A stretch of 64,000 bases of DNA from Nocardia brasiliensis ATCC 700358 (GTDB lineage: Bacteria; Actinomycetota; Actinomycetes; Mycobacteriales; Mycobacteriaceae), in NCBI RefSeq assembly GCF_000250675.2, contig NC_018681.1, positions 4,712,001-4,776,000 on the forward strand. The letters are read 5' to 3'. The position numbers and the translations under genes were made by a program. Positions 57,748 through 64,000 of this stretch are shown piece by piece. A model generated the notes under the pieces. The model did no database searches. It saw only the letters and a list, made by a program, of their open reading frames with translations, and had not been told where the DNA came from. Position 1 is the stretch's first letter. Every line of letters begins with the position of its first letter.

Positions 57748-59313
57748 ATGCCGACCGAGAATTCGACGACGATCAGACGCAGGCCTTTTCTGCCGCGGCT
57801 GCGCCGCCGGAATCTCGACGGTTACGAAATGGTTGTTTCCGCGCCGGAAAAACCGACAAAGGACGAAAGGCACATTGCGGACCGCAATGTCGTGGTCGTC
57901 GCATTGTTCGCCGCGCTGGGCGGCATGCTCTACGGCTACGACACCGGCATCATCTCCGGGGCGCTGCCCAAGATGTCCGCCGAGTGGGGCATCGACCACA
58001 CCAGGCAGGAGATCGTGACCGCCGCGATCCTGGCCGGTGCGGTGATCGGCGCGCTGATCGGCGGATCGCTGTCCAAGACGCTGGGCCGGCGCAAGGTCAT
58101 CTTCCTCATCGCGTGCGTCTTCGCCGTCGGGGTCATCGCGTGTTCGCTCGCGGTGGACGAGTGGATGATGGCCGCCGCCCGGCTGTTTCTCGGCCTCGCG
58201 GTGGGCGGCTGTTCGCAGATCGTCCCGACCTACATCGCCGAGCTGGCACCGCCGCATCGCCGCGGCGCCATGGTGACCTTCTTCAACATCGCGATCGGCG
58301 TCGGAATCTTCTTGGCGAACCTGGTCAGCCTGCTCGCGGCCGCGGGCGACACCGCCGAGCCCAGCGGCGATTGGCGCTGGATGATCGGCATCGCGGTGCT
58401 CCCCGCCCTGGTGCTCGGCGCGGCGATGCTGCGGCTGCCGGAGACCCCGCGCTGGCTGATCGAGAACGGGACGATCGGCAAAGCCCGCGTCGTGCTGCGC
58501 TGGCTGCGGCCCAATCGGTCCGCCGCGGTCGACGAGACCTTGCAGATCTGGGCGATCTCCCAGCAGGAGCAGCGGGAAGCGCGGGGCGGCTGGTCGAACC
58601 TGACTCAGCGCTGGGTGCGGCCCGCACTCCTCGCGGGCCTCGGCATCGCCGCCTTCACCCAGCTGTCCGGGCTGGAGATGATGATCTACTACTCGCACAC
58701 CATCCTCGGCAGCGCCGCGGGTTTCGGCACCGGCCTGGTGGTGTGGTCCGGTTTGGGTATCGCGACCGTCTATCTGATCTTCACCGCGGTCGGCGAACGA
58801 CTGGTCGACGTGGTGGGCCGCCGCCGGCTGATGCTCACGCTGATCCCCGGTTCGACCGTGTTCCTGCTCTGCTTCGGACTGATGTTCGTGCTCACCGACC
58901 ACCCCAACCGCTATCTCACCGTCGGGTTGATGCTCGCCTACATGGCGTGCAACGCCGCCGGGCTCCAGGCGGTCGGCTGGCTGCTCGGCTCCGAGCTCTA
59001 CCCGCTGAGCATCCGCGATCGCGCGACCAGCCTGCACGCCGTGGCGCTCTGGGGTTCGAACCTGGTGCTCACCCTCACCGCGCTGAGCACCATCGACACC
59101 CTCGGTCTCGGCCCCGCGTTCGTCATGTACGCCGGATTCAACCTGCTGTCACTGATTTTCGTGTTCTTCTTCGTCCCGGAGACAAAGGGGCATTCGCTCG
59201 AAGACATCGAACAGTCCTTGCGCGAAGGAACTTTTATGCCGTTGCGCGGCAATATCGGCAGCCGAGTCCAGGTTCCCGACAATGGCCCGCTTCCCGCGAC
59301 CCAATCCCCCTGA
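57748..59313 (+). CDS. Sugar porter-type MFS transporter
   Basis: 521 residues, 12 membrane segments. Sugar-porter signatures: GGMLYGYDTGIISGALPKM in helix 1, GRRKVIFLIACVFAVG after helix 2, RLFLGLAVGGCSQIVPTYIAE, PETPRWLIENG in the central loop, QLSGLEMMIYYSHTI in helix 7, and VPETKGHSLEDIEQSL at the C-terminus. Imports a monosaccharide or polyol by proton symport. There is a 45-residue Arg-rich N-terminal extension; an internal start near residue 28 is possible, but ATG 57748 has GGAAGG just before it. Confidence 0.92.
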   Translation: MPTENSTTIRRRPFLPRLRRRNLDGYEMVVSAPEKPTKDERHIADRNVVVVALFAALGGMLYGYDTGIISGALPKMSAEWGIDHTRQEIVTAAILAGAVIGALIGGSLSKTLGRRKVIFLIACVFAVGVIACSLAVDEWMMAAARLFLGLAVGGCSQIVPTYIAELAPPHRRGAMVTFFNIAIGVGIFLANLVSLLAAAGDTAEPSGDWRWMIGIAVLPALVLGAAMLRLPETPRWLIENGTIGKARVVLRWLRPNRSAAVDETLQIWAISQQEQREARGGWSNLTQRWVRPALLAGLGIAAFTQLSGLEMMIYYSHTILGSAAGFGTGLVVWSGLGIATVYLIFTAVGERLVDVVGRRRLMLTLIPGSTVFLLCFGLMFVLTDHPNRYLTVGLMLAYMACNAAGLQAVGWLLGSELYPLSIRDRATSLHAVALWGSNLVLTLTALSTIDTLGLGPAFVMYAGFNLLSLIFVFFFVPETKGHSLEDIEQSLREGTFMPLRGNIGSRVQVPDNGPLPATQSP

Positions 59314-59326
59314 TCCCGAAGAACTC

Positions 59327-59806
59327 TCACCGCCCCTGCGGCTCCCCCTCCGCGCGCACCGGTCCAGGCGGATCGCCTTCGTCGCGGACGGTGTCGGGCG
59401 GCTCCCCCTCATCCCGGACCGCGCCAGGTCGGCCGCCCTCATCCCGGACCAGCCGAGACCGGTCGCCCTCGCCGCGTACCAGCGCAACCGGGTCACCCGC
59501 ACCGCGGGCCGAACCGGGCGGCTCCCCTTCATCGAGGACCGCGCCAAGCGCGCCACCCTCATCCTGGACCGCGCCAGGCGACGCACCCTCATCGCGGACC
59601 GTTCCAGGCGGGCCACCCTCGTCCCGGAGTGTGCCGGGTGGCTCACCTTCGTCGCGCCGCGTTTCGGGTGGATCACCCTCCGCGCGAACGGTTTTCGGGC
59701 GCGCGGACGGCAGGATCACTGGGCTGGCACCGGATTCGGTTACGGCGACGTGTTCGACCTGCGCGTGCAGGGCGGGTGGCGGCGGGGGCATGTCCATCAG
59801 CGGCAT
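59327..59806 (-). CDS. Acidic protein of twelve 10-residue repeats
   Basis: 159 residues. After a 38-residue leader with MPLMDMPPPPPALHAQVEHV, the rest is twelve tandem copies of a decapeptide close to TVRDEGEPPG, ending one residue later. The protein is disordered, acidic and Pro/Gly-rich. DNA repeats are at 59341-59700. The downstream end converges on the sugar porter, and the DUF4236/DUF2510 gene is upstream on the same strand. The codons are almost all G/C-ending in this frame, supporting translation, but the ribosome site is weak. Confidence 0.5.
   Translation of the reverse strand: MPLMDMPPPPPALHAQVEHVAVTESGASPVILPSARPKTVRAEGDPPETRRDEGEPPGTLRDEGGPPGTVRDEGASPGAVQDEGGALGAVLDEGEPPGSARGAGDPVALVRGEGDRSRLVRDEGGRPGAVRDEGEPPDTVRDEGDPPGPVRAEGEPQGR
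59341..59700. repeat. 30-bp tandem repeat, 12 copies
   Basis: Exactly 360 bases in 12 diverged units of 30 bp; a representative unit starts GGCCACCCTCATCCCGGACC and ends with the family GCGCCAGGCG. No unit is deleted or frame-breaking on the minus strand. Not a CRISPR: there are no spacers. Confidence 0.85.
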
Positions 59807-59874
59807 CGGGTCACTGTCGCCGACACCCGCGCTGGGGTCGAGGATTCGGTCTGCTCAGCGAACCGTCCGGCGGC

Positions 59875-60420
59875 TCAGGCTCGGCGCTGTTCGGTATCGG
59901 GAGCCGGTTTGGTGTGTTCGGTCCATGCCTGCCCGTCCCACCAGTACAGCAGCCGACCACCGGAGGGCGGGTGATACCAGCCCGGGGGTACGTTCCACAC
60001 CGGCGCGGGCGATGTCTGCCCAGCGGTGTGCTGTTCCCCGGCGATGCGCGCGCAGAAGACGAAGAACGCGGCGGTGACTGCAAGCGCGAGCGCGCCGGCG
60101 ATCAACCCTTGCACCAGCAGCAGGAGCGCGACCACACCGCAGATCCCGGCGAGTACCTGCAGGAGGACGCGCCCGTCCGTGAGACGAGGTGACGAACGCC
60201 CCGCGAACACGGCACGAGGCGACGGATTCCGGCCTCGGACGCGCCGCGCCCCGACCATTTTGGTGTCCGAGATCCCCGTCCCGGGAATTCGTACCGTTCG
60301 GCTCACCCGCCCGTCGGCGCGCTTGGTCACCCGTAACGGACCCCCACCCGCGCTGTACCCGAACCCGGTCTTCGATACGGTGACCCGCACCGGACCATAT
60401 TTTCTGTGTACCCGGACCAC
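59875..60420 (-). CDS. DUF4236/DUF2510 membrane protein
   Basis: 181 residues. Residues 1-55 are DUF4236 (RKYGPVRVTVSKTGFGYSAG, VRIPGTGISDTKM); residues about 85-126 give two transmembrane segments; residues 145-172 are DUF2510 (PPGWYHPPSGGRLLYWWDGQ, then WTEHTKP), a short membrane-proximal module common in actinobacteria. Probably a small envelope or secretion-linked protein; the exact role is unknown. Confidence 0.82.
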   Translation of the reverse strand: MVRVHRKYGPVRVTVSKTGFGYSAGGGPLRVTKRADGRVSRTVRIPGTGISDTKMVGARRVRGRNPSPRAVFAGRSSPRLTDGRVLLQVLAGICGVVALLLLVQGLIAGALALAVTAAFFVFCARIAGEQHTAGQTSPAPVWNVPPGWYHPPSGGRLLYWWDGQAWTEHTKPAPDTEQRRA

Positions 60421-60806
60421 GCACTGCTCCTTCGAGCATCGAACTCGACCAGCCTGCGAACGACTCCGATGGTACTGCGCCCCACCCCGCCCGATCGATG
60501 AGTTCGCGCCCCCGGTTCACGCCCCTCGATGCCCAGGGCACCACAGGCCCGCACGTCCGATCAGCCACGGCCGCTACCCGGCCACCCATCTCCGCCGACG
60601 ACGAGCGCCTGCCGGTGCCGAACCCGCTCCGCTCGCACAGCGGCGGATCGCGCCGAATCCCGCGCCAGCGCAGGCGAAGAAGCCCCACCGCGCCCGCAGG
60701 GCTACTGCCCGCGCCCAACCTTCGCACGCGGAGGCTGGGACGCTGACTGCGGCGGTGGTGCGGAAGACCGCGCCGACCCGTCTGACGGAGCCGCGCGGCG
60801 CCCTGA
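60421..60806. other. Intergenic region, no gene seen
   Basis: About 390 bases upstream of the DUF4236 gene and downstream of the small membrane protein. Open frames here are Arg/Pro/Ala-rich with no domains or ribosome sites. Confidence 0.45.
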
Positions 60807-60995
60807 CTACCGGCGCGCGCGGCGGCGGAAGCGGAAGGAGCGGGTGCCGGTGCCGACGCCGGCTAGGTGCAGGGCGATCAAGAGGAAGCCGAGGGTCACC
60901 AGGGTGCCCGCGGTGATCGTGTCGCCGAGGGTGGCATCGGTCAGGTCGAGCAGCAGCGCGAGTCCGAACGCGACTGCGGCGGCAATGGCCATCAT
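60807..60995 (-). CDS. Small two-helix membrane protein
   Basis: 62 residues from ATG 60995 with AAGGAGG 6 bases upstream, a very good site. Two transmembrane segments (MMAIAAAVAFGLALLLDL and TITAGTLVTLGFLLIALHLA) and a basic tail FRFRRRARR. Small proteins of this form are conserved among actinobacteria; function unknown. The frame upstream to 61067 lacks a signal. Confidence 0.78.
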   Translation of the reverse strand: MMAIAAAVAFGLALLLDLTDATLGDTITAGTLVTLGFLLIALHLAGVGTGTRSFRFRRRARR

Positions 60996-61915
60996 GGTGA
61001 ACCTCCTTGTGCTGCCCCGGAAGTACCCAGCGGCGCGCGGCGCAACCACACCGTTTGGGTCGAACACCGTCCGCCCCGGTTACGGGGGTCGACCAGACGC
61101 TGTCAGAGCCGACTCGCACCCCTCTGGCCGATGCACACACCGTGCACCCCGGACCTGAAAGTCGTTACGTCCCAGGTACTCCAGCGCACTCTTGTCCACA
61201 CCCACTAGAGGCGGCACCGGGCGCTGTGTCGGCGAGGACGCCGCCTGCTTCGCACGCGCATGCGGCACTGCAGACTTCCGGCTGACCGTACGTGAACCCC
61301 GTATACCAAATCGCCAGACCTTAAAAACGCAACCATTGCACTTCGATTATCGTTTCGACGAAAAGCCGGACACATCAAAACGATCCATTAGATGCCACCG
61401 GAGCCGACACCGAAACCCGAATGCGCGAGGGTCGATACCCACCCTGGCTCGAGCCGGGCAATCGAGCCGGCCATCATTCGCCCGCATAGTGTTCGGTGGG
61501 CGCAAGCCCCGATTTCCTTGCCTCATCGCACATCCCGAGCGCGGATTCCTTGGCACCCCGCTCAGCACGCTGACCGGTCGGTTACCACTGCCCGTCACCG
61601 CGGTCAAGCGTTCGCACACGATTAGCCTCGGGCCCACACTTCGCCGAGCAGAAGATCGAAGACAGACCGTGCGTATCACCGATGGCCAGTGAAAACACCG
61701 ATGAAAGCGGCGATTTCGGCCCGATTCGCCGGAGAGTTGACAGGCTTCAAACAGGCATCGAATGTGACAACGGTCACAACATAGCAAGCAAACAACGTCC
61801 CGCCAGTGAGGTGTACAACGCACTCACCGAGTTACATTGCGGCAACTGAAACTTGTTTGCACCACTTCGGGCACATTGATACGATAATTTCATTCGCAAA
61901 AGGATTATAGCTTGG

Positions 61916-61975
61916 ATGCGGACGCTTGATTTTCGTCGACGCTATGACCTGTCGATGAAGAAGCTTCATCAATAA
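61916..61975 (+). CDS. Possible 19-residue leader ORF
   Basis: ATG at 61916 opens MRTLDFRRRYDLSMKKLHQ followed by TAA, with AAAGGA 12 bases upstream, 50 bases before the amine oxidase start. Very short, so weak evidence. Its 3' half overlaps the palindrome at 61954-61970, as in attenuator-type leaders. Confidence 0.2.
   Translation: MRTLDFRRRYDLSMKKLHQ
61954..61970. promoter_or_regulatory. 17-bp palindrome upstream of the amine oxidase
   Basis: GATGAAGAAGCTTCATC, perfect 7+3+7 inverted repeat, 55 bases before the start at 62025. Operator or RNA hairpin. Confidence 0.45.
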
Positions 61976-62024
61976 CGTCAGCGAGCCCGGCGGAAATCAG
62001 TGGCAGTTCGCCGGAAGGATCGCA

Positions 62025-63464
62025 GTGCTGAGGCTTACACAGGAAGACGTCAGGCGCACCTTCGACGCGGGACTCCCGGTCGGCAAACACACCGGCTCCG
62101 TCATCATCGTCGGCGCCGGATTGTCCGGCCTCGCCGCAGCAAATGAATTGGCGCGCAACGGAACTCACGTCACCGTGCTGGAGGCGAGCGATCGGCCCGG
62201 CGGCCGCACCCGCACCCTGCGCGACCCCTTCGACGACGGACTGCGCACCGAAGCCGGCGCGATGACGGTGACCGAGCACTGCCATTACACCATGCATTAT
62301 CTGCGGGCGCTCGGCCTGAAAACGGAGCCGAGCGATCTCGTCGACACCGATTTCAGTTATTACCGTCATGGCACCAGAATACGCCCCGACCAGCTGGACG
62401 ACCACGCCGAAATATTGGGCCTGCATCCGCACGAAAGAAATCGCACGGTCGCGGATCTGATCGCCGAATACGTGACGAAGCCCAATGCGGACATCTGCCC
62501 CGAAATAGCGGAACTCGGCTGGACACCGGCCCCGCAGCTACTGGAACTCGACCGTATTTCCGTGCGCCGGGTCCTCGAGGATCGAGGGGCGTCGGCCGCG
62601 GCGATCGATCTGATGGAACCGATGTTCCTGGAAATGCGCGGCGGCGAACTGGAATCCGCCTCGGCCATGGCGTGGGCCCGCTATGAATCCGGCCCCCGCT
62701 CGTTCACCACCGCGGATGCCCGCTGGTACAAGGTCGAGGGCGGCACCGACCGGCTCGCGCACGCACTCGCCGACGGGATCAAAGACCGCATCCACTATCG
62801 CAAACCGGTCGTCCGGATCAGCCAGACCGACCACGAGGCGCAGGTGAGCTTCGTCGATCACAACCGGCTGCAGACGCTCTGCGCCGACCGGGTGATCGTC
62901 ACCGTCCCCTTCACCAGCCTGCGCCGGATCAACCTGTCCATGGCGCGGCTCTCCGCCGCGAAACATTCGGCCATGCGCCGGCTGCGCTACTCGTCGGTGC
63001 TGCGCATCTTCTTGCAGATGCGAGCCCAATTCTGGCCGGAGAAACGGCTGATGCTGTCCACCGACACCCCGCTCGGCACCGTGCGCGACGGCACACCCGG
63101 CCTACCTGGCCCCCGCAAGATCCTCGAATGCTGGCTCACCGGCTGGCCCGCGCAAGCCGCGGCGAACATGAGCGAGGGCGAGCGGGTGAATTTCGCGCTG
63201 CACGAACTGGAGTCGATTCTGCCGGGGGCGCGGGACCACTTCGAACTGGGCACCTCGGTGGCATGGGACAACGAGCCCTATATCGGTGGCGCCTACGTGC
63301 TACCCGAACTGGAACACGGCGAGCTGATGGCACACACCCGGACACCGGAAGGACGCGTACATTTCGCAGGCGAGCACACCGCATTCGAACCCAACGGCGG
63401 CTCGATGAACTACGCGCTGGAGTCGTCCATACGAGTTCTGCTCGAACTCACGTCTTTCACTTGA
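62025..63464 (+). CDS. Flavin monoamine/L-amino-acid oxidase family protein
   Basis: 479 residues from GTG 62025 behind GGAAGGA. FAD amine oxidase: SVIIVGAGLSGLAAANELAR with Glu in VTVLEASDRPGGRTRTL, TEAGAMTVTE (GG-like motif region), a late FAD motif VHFAGEHTAFEPNGGSMNYA. It oxidises an amine or amino acid, releasing ammonia and hydrogen peroxide. No signal peptide, so probably cytoplasmic, unlike secreted L-amino-acid oxidases. It is followed after 26 bases by an OmpR-type regulator gene on the same strand. Confidence 0.9.
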   Translation: MLRLTQEDVRRTFDAGLPVGKHTGSVIIVGAGLSGLAAANELARNGTHVTVLEASDRPGGRTRTLRDPFDDGLRTEAGAMTVTEHCHYTMHYLRALGLKTEPSDLVDTDFSYYRHGTRIRPDQLDDHAEILGLHPHERNRTVADLIAEYVTKPNADICPEIAELGWTPAPQLLELDRISVRRVLEDRGASAAAIDLMEPMFLEMRGGELESASAMAWARYESGPRSFTTADARWYKVEGGTDRLAHALADGIKDRIHYRKPVVRISQTDHEAQVSFVDHNRLQTLCADRVIVTVPFTSLRRINLSMARLSAAKHSAMRRLRYSSVLRIFLQMRAQFWPEKRLMLSTDTPLGTVRDGTPGLPGPRKILECWLTGWPAQAAANMSEGERVNFALHELESILPGARDHFELGTSVAWDNEPYIGGAYVLPELEHGELMAHTRTPEGRVHFAGEHTAFEPNGGSMNYALESSIRVLLELTSFT

Positions 63465-63490
63465 TGGCAACACCTGGAAGGAGTAGCGCG

Positions 63491-64000
63491 TTGCTTCATC
63501 CGCGCTTGTTGATCGTGTCGGATTGCGCGGGGGTCGACGACACCGTCAAAGACCTCGAACGGCACGGGTTCGTGCCCGAGCCGATCTCGACGGGGGCCGC
63601 CACGCTCGCCACCTACGCCGATTTCGATGTGGTGCTCATCGATCTCGACTTCACCGATTTCGACGGACTCACGCTGTGCCGGGAGATCCGCGCCGCCAGC
63701 GATATTCCGATCATCGCCTTCGCCTCTTCGCTCGACGAACTCGATCAGGTCCTCGCCCTCGAAGCCGGGTGCGACGACTGCATCGTGAAGCCTTACCACA
63801 GCCGCGAACTCATGGCACGGCTGCGCGGTCTGCTCCGCCGGGTGCACATGATGTCGCAGCCCGCGCTGATCGTCGGCCAGCTGGAGATCGACTCGGCCCT
63901 GCGGGAGGTCCGCGTCGGCAATCGGCTCATCGAGCTGACCCGCAAGGAATTCGAACTGCTCCGCCTGCTCGCCACCGAACCGCAGAAGGTTTTCTCCAGA
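63491..64000 (+). CDS. OmpR/PhoB-type response regulator (partial, C-terminus off window)
   Basis: The first 170 residues from TTG 63491, with AAGGAG 8 bases upstream. Receiver domain: acidic residues in LLIVSDCAGVDD, phosphoacceptor Asp within VLIDLDFTDFDG, Ser/Thr switch region IIAFASS, and Lys in DDCIVKPYH. The winged-helix output domain begins near residue 130 and shows the conserved ELTRKEFELLRLLA. The cognate kinase may lie beyond the window. Co-directional with the amine oxidase and probably in one operon. Confidence 0.88.
   Translation, partial: MLHPRLLIVSDCAGVDDTVKDLERHGFVPEPISTGAATLATYADFDVVLIDLDFTDFDGLTLCREIRAASDIPIIAFASSLDELDQVLALEAGCDDCIVKPYHSRELMARLRGLLRRVHMMSQPALIVGQLEIDSALREVRVGNRLIELTRKEFELLRLLATEPQKVFSR

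Larger units (their letters stand above)
60996..62024. other. 1-kb gene-poor region upstream of the amine oxidase
   Basis: Lower GC than its surroundings, especially 61290-61400 and 61700-61920. Frames on both strands (for example 61192-61692 plus and 61347-61823 minus) are not protein-like. Near the end are a 19-codon ORF (61916-61975) and a palindrome (61954-61970). It may hold a long leader or an sRNA, or be decayed DNA. Confidence 0.45.

Noticed and set aside
59341..59700. CRISPR array
   Set aside because: Repeats are directly tandem without spacers and are diverged; they keep one reading frame.
57333..60077. 914-codon plus-strand frame over the sugar porter and repeat region
   Set aside because: It reads the sugar porter out of frame; composition is Arg/Pro/Ser-rich with no domain.
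61347..61823. 158-codon minus-strand frame in the 1-kb gap
   Set aside because: Cys/Arg-rich without motif or ribosome site; looks like noncoding DNA.

Overview
The window is GC-rich chromosomal DNA of a mycolic-acid actinobacterium, most likely Nocardia or a close relative. The evidence is a mycothiol gene (mshC), F420-type luciferase-like oxidoreductases, GTG/TTG starts, and a gene order that I recall from Mycobacterium tuberculosis Rv2130c-Rv2141c (mshC, SCO1664-like, DUF3090, MSMEG_4193-type phosphatase, uppP, lppL/DUF5703, pyrD, PEBP, M20 peptidase). Here that order is interrupted by accessory DNA. No tRNA, rRNA, CRISPR array, transposase or phage gene was seen.

Layout. 1-9 kb: an edge-truncated Rox-like FAD monooxygenase, a molybdopterin oxidoreductase, an SGNH esterase divergent from a lipoprotein/membrane-protein pair, a YczE-type membrane protein, a YfbM-like protein, and an SRPBCC-ArsR-SRPBCC operon with two matching operator palindromes. 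9-16 kb: a transmembrane Ser/Thr kinase of unusual architecture, a YdjM-like protein with a LexA-type box, an SMP-30-like lactonase and an alpha/beta hydrolase behind a strong palindrome. 16-27 kb: a HugZ-like protein, VOC proteins, a TetR regulator divergent from a small catabolic operon (VOC, flavoprotein dehydrogenase, LLM oxidoreductase), a possibly frameshifted VOC gene, a degraded histidine phosphatase, and a three-gene sensor operon (membrane protein, DesK-type kinase, LuxR-type regulator).

27-32 kb: the mshC-SCO1664-DUF3090-phosphatase-uppP block. 32-37 kb: an aldo/keto reductase and a hemin-type ABC importer (hmuT-U-V-like) with an IdeR-like box. A 550-bp repeat-bearing segment separates permease from ATPase, yet ATGA stop/start overlaps are present at both of its ends. 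37-46 kb: a phosphotransferase, SnoaL-like, LLM, YrdB, MMPL and lipoprotein genes, then lppL-DUF5703-pyrD.

45.4-49.7 kb is the most unusual stretch. Two paralogous small proteins and a possible 32-codon leader ORF lie divergent from a PfkB-fold protein that lacks the catalytic Asp. That protein is coupled to two GTP cyclohydrolase II paralogs, one with a membrane tail and one with the active-site Tyr replaced by Leu. 49.8-57 kb: a FadD-type acyl-CoA ligase, PEBP, M20 peptidase, a MalY/PatB-type aminotransferase divergent from an Lrp regulator, a PP2C phosphatase and a membrane protein. 57-64 kb: a sugar porter, a protein made of twelve 10-residue repeats, a DUF4236/DUF2510 membrane protein, a 1-kb gene-poor leader region, and a flavin amine oxidase followed by an OmpR-type regulator that runs off the window.
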